This document shows positions 9,982 through 17,643 of a DNA stretch of 64,000 nucleotides, in pieces; the stretch's first letter is position 1, and each line of letters opens with the position of its first letter. The DNA is taken from the NCBI RefSeq assembly GCF_013408425.1, contig NZ_JACBYV010000001.1, positions 5,270,001-5,334,000 of the forward strand, given 5' to 3'. Below the pieces are notes generated by a model, which had not been told where the DNA came from, did no database searches, and saw only the letters and a list, made by a program, of their open reading frames with translations. The stretch comes from Pseudomonas flavescens (GTDB lineage: Bacteria; Pseudomonadota; Gammaproteobacteria; Pseudomonadales; Pseudomonadaceae). The position numbers and the translations under genes are program-made.

Positions 9982-10979
9982 GCGCGTTCGAGCACCGTCA
10001 GAGCGCCCACTGCGAAAGCGGCGTCATGGCCAGTCTGCTGACCCATGCCGGCCTGCCGATGAGCGAGCCGATGGCGTTCGGCCTGGCATCGGGCCTGGCA
10101 TTCGCCTACCTGCCGATCGTCAAGCTGGGCGGCATGCCGCTGATTGCCTATCGGATGCCGCCCCGCCACCTGATCAAGACGCTGAGCAAGCGTCTGGGCG
10201 TGCGCCTGACCAGCCGTACCTTCGCCAATCCCGAGCAGGGCCGCGTCGCTCTGGATGCCGCGCTCGACAGTGGTCGCCTGGCCGGGCTGCAGAGTTCGGT
10301 GTTCTGGTTGCCGTACTTTCCGCCGGAGATGCGCTTTCACTTCAATGCCCACAACCTGCTGGCCTATGGTCGTGAGGGCAACGAGTACCTGCTCAGCGAT
10401 CCAGTCTTCGAAGCGCCGGTGCGCTGTGCTGCCGAGGATTTGCAGAAAGCGCGCTTCGCCAAGGGTGCCCTGGCGGCGAAGGGCTTGATGTATTACCTGG
10501 ACGACGTATCCCCCGATCAGGATTGGGAGCGGCTGATTCGCAAGAGCGTGCTGTCGACCTCACGCATCCTCGATGGCATGCCGCTGCCGTGGATCGGCAT
10601 TCGCGGTATTCAGCACCTGGCCAAGCGCGTCGAGGTGCTCGACCCGGGGCAGGCCAAGTACAACCGCCTGTACCTCACCCATATCGTGCGCATGCAAGAG
10701 GAGATCGGTACCGGTGGTGCGGGCTTCCGCTTCATGTACGCGAGCTTCTTGCAGGAGGCCGGTGAGAGGATCGGTGATACCACGTTGCAGGAAGCCTCGA
10801 CACGCATGACCGCCGTAGGCGATGACTGGCGCCAGTTCGCCTCGGCATGCGTGCGGGCCAGCCGCAGCAAGGGCGAAACACCGGATTTCAGGCCGATCGC
10901 CGATAGGCTGCGCGGCATCGCCAGTCAGGAACGCGTGCTGATGAAAGAGCTGGGCGCCTGGGCCAAGCGCAAGGGGTAA
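9978..10979 (+). CDS. BtrH N-terminal-domain protein, candidate ACP-dependent acyltransferase
   Basis: A 333-residue protein. Its N-terminal half (HCESGVMASLL near residue 8, with a Cys and His, then PMAFGLASGLAFAYLP) matches the BtrH N-terminal fold. BtrH moves an acyl group from an acyl carrier protein to an aminoglycoside in butirosin synthesis. The conserved Cys near residue 12 is the likely nucleophile. The C-terminal half is helical. ATG at 9978 overlaps the previous stop by 4 bp. In this setting it could transfer a polyketide acyl chain from an ACP to a hydroxyl or amine, for example joining an aryl polyene acid to a resorcinol. That role is inference. Confidence 0.72.
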   Translation: MSAFEHRQSAHCESGVMASLLTHAGLPMSEPMAFGLASGLAFAYLPIVKLGGMPLIAYRMPPRHLIKTLSKRLGVRLTSRTFANPEQGRVALDAALDSGRLAGLQSSVFWLPYFPPEMRFHFNAHNLLAYGREGNEYLLSDPVFEAPVRCAAEDLQKARFAKGALAAKGLMYYLDDVSPDQDWERLIRKSVLSTSRILDGMPLPWIGIRGIQHLAKRVEVLDPGQAKYNRLYLTHIVRMQEEIGTGGAGFRFMYASFLQEAGERIGDTTLQEASTRMTAVGDDWRQFASACVRASRSKGETPDFRPIADRLRGIASQERVLMKELGAWAKRKG

Positions 10980-11020
10980 GCGAGCGCTGCAGAAAGGCGA
11001 TAGCGGTCATCGGCGCAGTA

Positions 11021-11074
11021 GTGTGGGAGCGGGCCATGCCCGCGATTTTTCGCGCGCATGGCGCGCTCCCACAG
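11021..11074. repeat. Palindromic REP-type element between convergent operons
   Basis: Outer arms tgtgggagcg and cgctcccaca enclose two smaller palindromes, cgggccatgcccg and gcgcgcatggcgcgc. It fills the 110-bp gap between the two convergent DAR-like operons and could act as a two-way transcription stop. A near copy of the same element lies in reverse orientation at 28327-28375 inside the APE cluster. Confidence 0.8.
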
Positions 11075-11089
11075 TGAGCAGCCACTGTT

Positions 11090-11641
11090 TTATAGCGGCA
11101 ACCGCAGCACGTCGATCCCGGCCGTCAGCTCGGCAAAATCTGCTGCCTGGCTCGGGCCGGCGATTAGTACCGCCTGGGCTTCGAACTCACCGTCTTCATC
11201 GATCACCACCAGCAACGCCTGGCTGATCAGGCCGTCTGCCAGATCCAGCCCGGCCAGGGCCTGCAGCTGTTTCCAGGCACGCGGGCCTGCGCCGATGAAC
11301 AGGTTCGGCCCCTCCAGCCCCAGCTGCGCGGCGACGTGAAAGCCCGCTGCGTTGCTTACGCTGTTGACGAATTCGAAGGGCTTGGGCTGCAACTGATTCA
11401 CGCATACCGCGTCGAGCAGCGAGCCCATGGTTCCTCTGGCCGGATGACGAGAGGCCAGATACAGCCCGCAATCACGGCGTACCTTCGCCTTGAGTGGCGC
11501 GCTGCACAGCAGTGCCTGGAGGATCAGCCGATCGATTCGTCGAGGCGGGCTGGCCAGCCACTGACTCAGAGTGGCCTTCAGGTCCTTGTCGGAAGCGCTG
11601 GCGTCACCGCGGACGCTGCAGGCGGCAATGACCGTGCTCAT
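11090..11641 (-). CDS. Ketosynthase-like protein without active-site Cys (chain-length-factor-like)
   Basis: A 183-residue protein resembling the N-terminal half of a type II beta-ketoacyl synthase. The block NSVSNAAGFHVAAQLGLEGP matches the segment that precedes the nucleophilic elbow in ketosynthases. The following stretch reads IGAGPRAW, without the TACTS cysteine motif, and the His motifs are absent. It starts inside the stop of the full-length ketosynthase upstream (4-bp overlap). This is the pattern expected of a reduced chain-length-factor partner, similar in logic to ApeC at the other locus. It is the last gene of the minus operon. A decayed ketosynthase is the alternative. Confidence 0.7.
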   Translation of the reverse strand: MSTVIAACSVRGDASASDKDLKATLSQWLASPPRRIDRLILQALLCSAPLKAKVRRDCGLYLASRHPARGTMGSLLDAVCVNQLQPKPFEFVNSVSNAAGFHVAAQLGLEGPNLFIGAGPRAWKQLQALAGLDLADGLISQALLVVIDEDGEFEAQAVLIAGPSQAADFAELTAGIDVLRLPL

Positions 11642-12744
11642 GGTGTTTCTCCCGTGCCACGCTGCAGCACCAGGCTGGCGTTGTTGCCGCCGAAGCCGAA
11701 GAAATTGGCCAGCAGCAGGCTGTCATCGGCGATCGCCAGGGGGGCTGCCGCCAGGGGCAGCAGCGCTTCGTCGGCGTAATCGCAGCCTGGCAGGTGCGCG
11801 AGGTTCTGCACCAGCAGCAGGGTTTCAGCCAGGCCACAGGCGCCCAGGGTATGGCCGAGCCACGGTTTGAGCACGCACAGCGGCGGCAGCGCGTCGCCGA
11901 ACAGCAGGCGCACGCCGTTGCTCTCGGCGCGGTCATTGGCGCCGGTGGCTGTACCGTGGAGTTTCACCAGACCGATTTGCTCGACGCTGCTGCCCGCGCT
12001 ACGCAGGGCTTCGCGCATTACCCAGTCGATGTGGCTGCCGTCTTCCCGCGTGGTGGTCAGGTTGCTGGTGTCGCAGGCGCTGAAACCACCAAGCAGTCTG
12101 GCCAGCGGTGCCGGGCCTGGCTCCAGTCCCAGCAGCGTTGCCGCGTAAGCCTCGCCGAGAATCAAGCCGTCGCGCTGAGGGTGGAAGGGGCGATAGCGGC
12201 CGCTGGGCGAGACCAGATCCAATGCGCCGAAGCCTTGCTGCGCTATGGCACTGGGGGTTTCGAAAGCCAGCACCAGGGCGCGGCGATAAAGCTTCGCACC
12301 GAGCAGTCGGGCACCGTACAGCAGCCCGTTGGCGGCGCTGGTGCAGGCGGTATTGAGGGTGTAGGCATCGGCGAAGCCCCAGCGCTCGCGCAATTGCTCG
12401 GCGATCAGGTCGAGAGAGGTCGAGTGATCGTGATGAAAGCCAGCCTGCCGCTTCGTACGCTCTTCCAGTTCGTCGATATCCAGGCTGGTGCTGGCGACGA
12501 TCAGCAGGCAATCGTCCAACGGGCCGGCATCTGTGCCAAGTGTCTCGCGGATCAGGCGGTCGACGTGCTGATGCCGACTTTCGCCCGCAGGCAGGCCGAG
12601 GTGGGCGCGCGGCTGCAGCAGTTCATGCAGCACGAAGTTGCCCGCTTCGGGCAGTACGCCGCGTTGCAAGGCCTCACCGGCGGCGTGCAGATCTGCGCCA
12701 AGCGCACTGTGCAGGGCACCTCGTTGGAGGTAGACGGGCGTCAC
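11638..12744 (-). CDS. Type II beta-ketoacyl-ACP synthase (FabF/ApeO-like)
   Basis: A 368-residue condensing enzyme with an intact Cys-His-His site: Cys in NTACTSAANG, His in KLHGTATG and His in WLGHTLGACG. It would elongate ACP-bound chains by decarboxylative condensation with malonyl-ACP. The ACP gene overlaps it upstream by 4 bp and the truncated ketosynthase-like partner overlaps it downstream by 4 bp, so ACP, synthase and partner are probably made in a fixed ratio. It is slightly short for a FabF (about 410), mainly from a compact N-terminal region. Confidence 0.88.
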   Translation of the reverse strand: MTPVYLQRGALHSALGADLHAAGEALQRGVLPEAGNFVLHELLQPRAHLGLPAGESRHQHVDRLIRETLGTDAGPLDDCLLIVASTSLDIDELEERTKRQAGFHHDHSTSLDLIAEQLRERWGFADAYTLNTACTSAANGLLYGARLLGAKLYRRALVLAFETPSAIAQQGFGALDLVSPSGRYRPFHPQRDGLILGEAYAATLLGLEPGPAPLARLLGGFSACDTSNLTTTREDGSHIDWVMREALRSAGSSVEQIGLVKLHGTATGANDRAESNGVRLLFGDALPPLCVLKPWLGHTLGACGLAETLLLVQNLAHLPGCDYADEALLPLAAAPLAIADDSLLLANFFGFGGNNASLVLQRGTGETP

Positions 12745-13007
12745 TGCTTCTGCCTGATGAAGGCCGCGATGCTGGAGATGCTATTGAGGATGCGCCGCCC
12801 GTCCTTGGCGCCTTCGATACGCACCCCGTAGTGCTGCTGAAGGGCCAGCGAGACCTGCAGCGCGTCCAGGCTGTCCATCTGAATGCGGCTCTGCTGACCG
12901 AACAGCGGCTCGTCATCCTCAATGCTCTGCCAGTCGATGTCGTCTTCCTTGTCGCACTCGCGAATCAGCAATTGCTTGAGCTTTTCTTCTAGTAATGTGT
13001 GGTCCAT
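12741..13007 (-). CDS. Acyl carrier protein of the DAR-like locus
   Basis: An acidic 88-residue protein with the phosphopantetheine attachment motif MDSLDAL; the Ser is near residue 44. The family fold is clear from the preceding IEDDEPLF and the following VSLALQQHYGV. The start at 13007 was picked because the upstream extension (to 13088) lies inside the ABC permease gene and does not look like an ACP. It overlaps the permease end by 19 bp and the ketosynthase by 4 bp. It probably carries the chain made by the adjacent ketosynthase and handed to the DarB-like or BtrH-like enzymes. Confidence 0.88.
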   Translation of the reverse strand: MDHTLLEEKLKQLLIRECDKEDDIDWQSIEDDEPLFGQQSRIQMDSLDALQVSLALQQHYGVRIEGAKDGRRILNSISSIAAFIRQKQ

Positions 13008-14176
13008 TGCGTTTGCTGTACTCGTTTGTGGAACAGGAACAAGCCACTGGCACCGGCCAGCGCTGCGAACAGCAGCAGGCGCACGCACCAGGGGGCTACG
13101 TCGTTCAGTGAGCCGTGGCCCACCAGCAGGGTGAGGAAAGCGTCTAGCGCCCAGCTCATTGGAGAAACTTCCGCCAGTTGGCGCATGGCCTCCGGCATCA
13201 CGCTCTTGGGTACCATGATGCCGCCGATGGCTGCGAGGATGATATTGATCCCGCCGCCAAGCAATAGGGCTTGTTCACTACTTCGTGCCAGTGCGGCCAG
13301 CAGCAGGCCCAGGCTGCTGGTGGCCAGTGCGATGCTCGCTGCCAGCAGGGCGTAAGCGGCCAGGCTGCCATTGAGTTCCAGCGCCGGCAGGCCGACCAGC
13401 GGCAGGCCATGCATGCCGATGCTCAGCAGCAGCACGAACTGCAACAGGTTGATGGCCAGGTAAGGCAGCATCTTGCTCAGTGCCAGGGTGCCGAGCCCCA
13501 GGCCCAGGCAGCGGAAGCGCAGCAGCGCGCCACTCTGCTGTTCGCGCTGAAAGCTGCCGGCCATTGGCAGCACCACGAAGAACATGCCGAAAATCAGCCA
13601 TGCCGGGACGCTCATCTGCGTGGCGTTGGCCTGGTTGCTCAGGTCGCCGCTGGCCAGGCGCTCCTGCTCGTCGATCTGGCTCTCGGTACGTTGCTGGATC
13701 AGCTCGAGTTGTTCGCTGGGGCTGAGGCCCTCATCCAGCGCACCGCTGTCCTGCAGATAGGCGAGCAGTCGGGTCTGGGCCAGGGCGATGGTCACGGCAC
13801 CATGCAAGCGTTGGCGCGAGAGACGGTCGAACTGCGCCGGAAAGCTCAGGGTAGGGCCCTGGTGGGGGGTATCCAGCAGCCTGTCGTCGAAGTCGGCGGC
13901 CAGGCTGATACGCGTCATTTCGGGCGGCCCACTGGCCAGCAACTGGCTGTCAGGCAGTTGCGCCTGCAGCGCACTGTGGAAAAAACGGCTGGAATCGCTC
14001 TGCTGCGGTGTTTCGATCACCAGTTGCAGGGGCGGTAGGCGATCCTGCAGGTAGCTGGACATGGCTCCGGCCATGATCACCAGAAACAGCGTCGGCATGA
14101 TGAACAGCACGGCCAGGGCGTGAGGGTCACGCAGCAGCAGAAGGATTTCCTTGCGAACCAGGGCACGCAGCCTCAT
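12989..14176 (-). CDS. ABC-2 type exporter permease
   Basis: A 395-residue membrane protein. A first transmembrane helix near residues 20-40 (ALAVLFIMPTLFLVIMAG) is followed by a large periplasmic stretch to about residue 190 and then five hydrophobic helices. This is the ABC-2 family (DrrB/YhhJ-like) layout. It overlaps the ATPase gene by 4 bp, so the pair forms one exporter. Its place between a hot-dog protein, an ACP and ketosynthases suggests it moves the lipid-like product, or a precursor, across the inner membrane. The substrate is inferred. Confidence 0.88.
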   Translation of the reverse strand: MRLRALVRKEILLLLRDPHALAVLFIMPTLFLVIMAGAMSSYLQDRLPPLQLVIETPQQSDSSRFFHSALQAQLPDSQLLASGPPEMTRISLAADFDDRLLDTPHQGPTLSFPAQFDRLSRQRLHGAVTIALAQTRLLAYLQDSGALDEGLSPSEQLELIQQRTESQIDEQERLASGDLSNQANATQMSVPAWLIFGMFFVVLPMAGSFQREQQSGALLRFRCLGLGLGTLALSKMLPYLAINLLQFVLLLSIGMHGLPLVGLPALELNGSLAAYALLAASIALATSSLGLLLAALARSSEQALLLGGGINIILAAIGGIMVPKSVMPEAMRQLAEVSPMSWALDAFLTLLVGHGSLNDVAPWCVRLLLFAALAGASGLFLFHKRVQQTQWTTHY

Positions 14177-15057
14177 AGCCTGCCTCCATTGAGGCGCAGG
14201 TAGAGCTGCTCCAGTGACGGGCGGCCAAAGCGCAGCAGGCTCGGTGCATGTTGCTGTTCGCTGATGAAGCGGGTAATCGTCAGCAATTGCTCCACGTCCA
14301 GCGAGGCGATGCGCACGCCATTGGTTCGTTGTTCGACACTCAGGCCCAGGCTGTCGAGCAGTGGTAGCAGGGCATCAGGTTGGCGCTCGGGCCACTCCAG
14401 AAACAGGCCTGGCTGATCGCCGAGCAACTGCTGCTTGTCGATGTCCAGCTGCACGCGACCTTCGTGAAGCAGCAGGATGCGATCCGCTACTCGCTCCACT
14501 TCGTCCAGATAATGACTGGTGTAAATCACCGCCTTGCCCTCGGCGGTCAGTGTCTGGACGGCTTCGAGGAGCATCTGCCGGCTGGCAGCGTCGACGCCGA
14601 CGGTGGCTTCGTCGAACAGATACAGCTCCGCCGGTTGCAACAGGCCGATGGCGAAATTCAGGCGTCGCTGCTCACCGCCAGAAAGCCGTTCTGCACGGCG
14701 ATCGAGCTTGTCTTCCAGAGCCGTACTGGCGATGCAGCGAGCGAGGCGCTGATGACGCTCCGGACCGCGCAGCTCGTAGAGATCGGCGAACAATGCGAGG
14801 TTTTCCCTGACCTTCAGCCCGGCATAGAACGCCAGTTGCTGGGGCACCAGGCCAAGGCGCCGTTCGCCTTGCCAGACGATCTCTCCGCCGAGCGGCTGCA
14901 GCACGCCGCTGAGCAGTGACAACAGGGTCGTCTTGCCTGCGCCGTTGCTGCCGAGCAGCCCCAGGCATTGCCCCGCCTGCAGGTGCAGGTCGATACCTTG
15001 CAGCGCCGGCTGTTGAGCTTCGGGGTAGCGATAACCGAGGTTCTTCAGCTCAAGCAC
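14173..15057 (-). CDS. ABC transporter ATPase of the DAR-like locus
   Basis: A 294-residue ATP-binding subunit. Walker A is GSNGAGKTT near residue 39, the signature LSGGEQRR near 134, and Walker B with the catalytic Glu is YLFDEATVG near 155; a His switch follows in YTSHY. GTG at 15057 is preferred because the protein then starts with the normal LELKNLGYRYP strand and overlaps the upstream stop by 8 bp. An ATG at 15084 would add nine residues. The C-terminal domain after residue 215 is of the drug/polysaccharide exporter type. It works with the overlapping permease gene downstream. Confidence 0.9.
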   Translation of the reverse strand: MLELKNLGYRYPEAQQPALQGIDLHLQAGQCLGLLGSNGAGKTTLLSLLSGVLQPLGGEIVWQGERRLGLVPQQLAFYAGLKVRENLALFADLYELRGPERHQRLARCIASTALEDKLDRRAERLSGGEQRRLNFAIGLLQPAELYLFDEATVGVDAASRQMLLEAVQTLTAEGKAVIYTSHYLDEVERVADRILLLHEGRVQLDIDKQQLLGDQPGLFLEWPERQPDALLPLLDSLGLSVEQRTNGVRIASLDVEQLLTITRFISEQQHAPSLLRFGRPSLEQLYLRLNGGRL

Positions 15058-15457
15058 GGACGAGCACCAGGAGAAGTTTGCCATCGAGCAGCAGGCGGCC
15101 CTCGCTGTGCACGCTGAAGCCATACAGCGCGCCCAACGGGCTGATGGTCTCCTGGGCCGCGTCGACCAGCAGGTCGCCGCTGCGCTGCACGGGGTGGTGG
15201 TGCAACTGCAGTTGCGAGAGCTTGCCGACCAGAGCCATTTTTATGGCGCTGTCGTTGCCGTATAAGGCACCATGCGCTGCACACAGTTGAGCAGCGGCTT
15301 CGAACAGCAGGCAGGGTGAGGCGTTCTTGCCCAGGCTGTCGAGGTGGTGCCAGCCGCTCAGACCGCGGATGGTGCGGGCGTCATGTTCGACTAGCGCGTC
15401 CAGCCAGAGCGCCTTGCCCTGGTGCGGCAGCAGTGTATGCAGTTGGGTGCGATCCAT
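15050..15457 (-). CDS. Hot-dog fold thioester dehydratase-like protein (ApeP/FabZ-related)
   Basis: A 135-residue protein with a hot-dog layout. It opens with LLPHQGKALWLDALVEHD, the PH-x-G-x-M/L-x-LLD pattern seen in ApeP and FabZ-type 3-hydroxyacyl-ACP dehydratases. The central helix reads CLLFEAAAQLCAAHGALYG, where the Glu would be catalytic. It is the first gene of the six-gene minus operon (dehydratase-ABC-ABC-ACP-KS-KS-like). It probably makes the 2-enoyl units the pathway needs. A thioesterase function cannot be excluded. Confidence 0.75.
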   Translation of the reverse strand: MDRTQLHTLLPHQGKALWLDALVEHDARTIRGLSGWHHLDSLGKNASPCLLFEAAAQLCAAHGALYGNDSAIKMALVGKLSQLQLHHHPVQRSGDLLVDAAQETISPLGALYGFSVHSEGRLLLDGKLLLVLVRA

Positions 15458-15514
15458 GGCGAGCGTCTGGGCGTGCGAGCGTGGCAGTGTAACAGAGGGT
15501 GATTAGGGAGGAGT

Positions 15515-16072
15515 GTGGTGGAGGGCTGGCAATTACTGGTTTTCGTGGGGCTGAGTATCGTTCTGACGGGTATTTCCTGGCGGTCGCTGGGTAACCCGCG
15601 TAGCCATGGGTTCTACCGTTTCATCGCCTGGGAACTGATGGCAGTGGCACTGGTGCTCAATGCGCCGTTCTGGTTCGAGGACCGCGATGCGACGCATCAG
15701 CGGGTTTCCTGGGTACTGCTGACGGCTTCACTGCTGGTGCTGTTCGCCGGCGTGTACCAGATGCGCCGTTTCGGGCGTGCCGATGAGCAGCGTCAGGATG
15801 ACGAGCTGTTCGCCTTCGAACGCACCTCGAAACTGGTCACCAGCGGCATCTTCCGCTACATCCGTCATCCGATGTACTGCTCGCTGCTGCTGCTTGCCTG
15901 GGGCATCGCCTGGAAGCAGCCGACGGCGGTGACGCTGATACTGGCATTGCTGTCGAGTGTGGCGCTGTGGCTCGCCGCCAGGTGCGAGGAACGTGAGTGC
16001 CAGGCCTACTTCGGCGATGCCTATCGCGACTACATGGCGCGCAGTCGGATGTTCGTGCCGTTCATTTTCTGA
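15515..16072 (+). CDS. Isoprenylcysteine carboxyl methyltransferase-family membrane protein
   Basis: A 185-residue protein with about four transmembrane helices. Its C-terminal block (SGIFRYIRHPMYCSLLLLAWGIAW, then EERECQAYFGDAYRDYMARSR) is the cofactor-binding signature of the ICMT/PEMT/NnrU group. Members methylate isoprenyl or phospholipid groups with S-adenosylmethionine, but most bacterial ones have no known substrate. It is divergent from the hot-dog gene (58-bp spacer). It lies between the two polyketide loci and might methylate a pathway product; no direct evidence supports that. Confidence 0.8.
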   Translation: MVEGWQLLVFVGLSIVLTGISWRSLGNPRSHGFYRFIAWELMAVALVLNAPFWFEDRDATHQRVSWVLLTASLLVLFAGVYQMRRFGRADEQRQDDELFAFERTSKLVTSGIFRYIRHPMYCSLLLLAWGIAWKQPTAVTLILALLSSVALWLAARCEERECQAYFGDAYRDYMARSRMFVPFIF

Positions 16073-16081
16073 GCCCTGCGT

Positions 16082-16684
16082 TCAGTGAGTTATTGGCTGA
16101 CTCTCAAGCATGAGTTGGCGATAAGCTCGCTGGTAAGCCTCGTAGTCAAGGTTCTGCTGCTGCAGTTCGCGCAGTCGTTCATCCAGACTGGTGGTGCTCG
16201 CGGCAGGGGTTTTCGCCGACGCGCTCGGCGCAGGCTCGGTAATCAACTTGGCATCACTCAGTAGCTCATCGATAACCGGGTCCATCTTGCTTTGCGTGCC
16301 TTGCCATTTCATCAAGGAGAGGCCGCCTTTGCCGCGCAGGTGATAGTTGGCTTTTGCCAGTGTCTGGCGCCGCGGGCCGAGGATGGTCAGCTCTGCACTC
16401 GACAGGTAAGGCGCCATATCCCAAGAGCGTCGTGCAGTGTAGGTCACCACGTAAGGGCATTGAGCCCAGGGTATCTGCGAATACAGCTGGGTAGAGATAC
16501 CGTGGCGAGCGAAGCCTTGCTGTAGCACTGGTACGAAGTCGCTGACTTTGACCTTGAGGTTTTCCTCGATACACATCGTGCTCGGCGCACTCTGCAGCGG
16601 TGTCACACGCACTGCGGTGCACGCACTCAGGGCTATTCCCAGTGCAGCCAGCGATAGAGCGGCTAAGGCGTTGGGCATGATCAA
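16082..16684 (-). CDS. Predicted lipoprotein (Sbal_3080-like)
   Basis: A 200-residue protein with a lipoprotein signal peptide ending at LSAC (Cys near residue 22). The mature part has a Cys in TMCIEENLKV and another in PWAQCPYVVTY, a pair that could form a disulfide, and ends with a Gln/Tyr-rich helix. I recognise this as a family of small proteobacterial lipoproteins of unknown function. It ends 10 bp from the convergent methyltransferase-like gene and lies 62 bp after another exported protein on the same strand, separated by a terminator. Confidence 0.7.
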   Translation of the reverse strand: MIMPNALAALSLAALGIALSACTAVRVTPLQSAPSTMCIEENLKVKVSDFVPVLQQGFARHGISTQLYSQIPWAQCPYVVTYTARRSWDMAPYLSSAELTILGPRRQTLAKANYHLRGKGGLSLMKWQGTQSKMDPVIDELLSDAKLITEPAPSASAKTPAASTTSLDERLRELQQQNLDYEAYQRAYRQLMLESQPITH

Positions 16685-16699
16685 CCTCTTCCTTGATAT

Positions 16700-16725
16700 G
16701 AAAAAGCCGCCCGCAGGCGGCTTGG
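16700..16725 (-). terminator. Rho-independent terminator after the 16746-17186 gene
   Basis: On the minus strand the stem aagccgcc pairs with ggcggctt around a 4-base loop and runs directly into a T tract. It sits 20 bp after the stop of the gene at 16746, so it probably ends the transcript that includes the APE genes or the small exported-protein genes. Confidence 0.8.
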
Positions 16726-16745
16726 TTTTCTGAAACCGGGCAGCC

Positions 16746-17186
16746 TTACTTGACGCGAGCGTACTTGGCCTTCAGTGCGACGCCAGCCATGATGGCGCCG
16801 GCGTGGCATTCGTATTTGCTGTTGTCGCGGTATTCCTTGTTCTTGTAGTTGCTGGCCAGGTCGACAACGGCGTTGGCGCCTGCCGCCTTGGCCGAGTTCT
16901 GCAGCTTGATCAGCGCCGATTGCAGCGCCCAGCTGCAGGCGGCTTCGTCGGTCTTGTTGAAGGCGTTGGTCTTCTGGCTGGTGGTGACGTTGGCGTTGAT
17001 GATCTTGGCGCCAGCTGGCGTCTTGTTCAGGTAGAACTTCACCGAACCATCGAGGCGGCCAGCCTGGGTGGCTTCGTTGACCACCGACTGGAAGTCCAGG
17101 AAGTGGGCGGTGTCACGGGCCTGGCTGACGGCAGGCAGCAGGGCGGCGGTGAGAAGTGCGGCAGCGGTCCAGGTTTTTGCGTTCAT
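16746..17186 (-). CDS. Small exported protein of the YbjQ/UPF0145-like type
   Basis: A 146-residue protein with a clear signal peptide (AAALLTAALLPAVSQA). The mature part ends in AAGANAVVDLASNYK and a Cys-containing GAIMAGVALKA, a pattern like the YbjQ/UPF0145 fold. Close homologues are often misnamed excinuclease subunit in databases; nothing here resembles UvrA, since it has no P-loop or zinc fingers. Two Cys (in AACSW and KYECH) may pair. Function unknown. It sits 19 bp downstream of another exported protein, so the two are likely co-transcribed. Confidence 0.7.
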   Translation of the reverse strand: MNAKTWTAAALLTAALLPAVSQARDTAHFLDFQSVVNEATQAGRLDGSVKFYLNKTPAGAKIINANVTTSQKTNAFNKTDEAACSWALQSALIKLQNSAKAAGANAVVDLASNYKNKEYRDNSKYECHAGAIMAGVALKAKYARVK

Positions 17187-17204
17187 GGGTAACTCCTTGA
17201 GTGT

Positions 17205-17609
17205 TTACTGGGGCATGTAAAGGGAAGGACTGCTCAATTCCTGCTGAATGCTGCGATCCAGGTTCTGGATCCACTTGTTGTAGTTACGGTGGATCTTGCC
17301 GTCGCGGTAGCCGAGATTGTGACTGTCGCGGTAGCGGATCGAGTAGGTCGACGCGGTATAGGGAATGGTGATTTGCGCCTGGTGGCTGCGGCGGGTGATC
17401 GACGCCAGGATCTGCCCCTGGTCTGCGCGTTCCACCGTCCATTGACGGCGCTGCAGCGCCGTCAGCACCGCCCTGCGCATGTCGTCCTGGCCCTTGACCG
17501 CGGCCGGCGGGGCGCTGTTTTCGATGTTCACCACCGGCTTCGAGGTGCAGGCGGTGATGCCCAGGAGCAGAAGGGCGAGCAGAGCAATGCGGTTGAAACG
17601 AGACATCAT
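17205..17609 (-). CDS. Predicted small lipoprotein downstream of the APE ketosynthase
   Basis: A 134-residue protein with a lipobox ITAC after a hydrophobic stretch (Cys near residue 21). The remainder is soluble, with an alpha/beta segment (MRRAVLTALQRRQWTVE) and a Tyr/Arg-rich region ending in a helix. Family not recognised beyond small envelope lipoprotein. It begins 35 bp after the last APE ketosynthase on the same strand and may be read through from that operon. Confidence 0.7.
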   Translation of the reverse strand: MMSRFNRIALLALLLLGITACTSKPVVNIENSAPPAAVKGQDDMRRAVLTALQRRQWTVERADQGQILASITRRSHQAQITIPYTASTYSIRYRDSHNLGYRDGKIHRNYNKWIQNLDRSIQQELSSPSLYMPQ

Positions 17610-17643
17610 CCATGTTCCTTGTCAGTGAAGAAGTTACGGTCTT

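Noticed and set aside
16746..17186. A database-style name of excinuclease ABC subunit for this gene.
   Set aside because: The protein is a 146-residue exported protein without P-loop or zinc fingers, so it cannot be UvrA.
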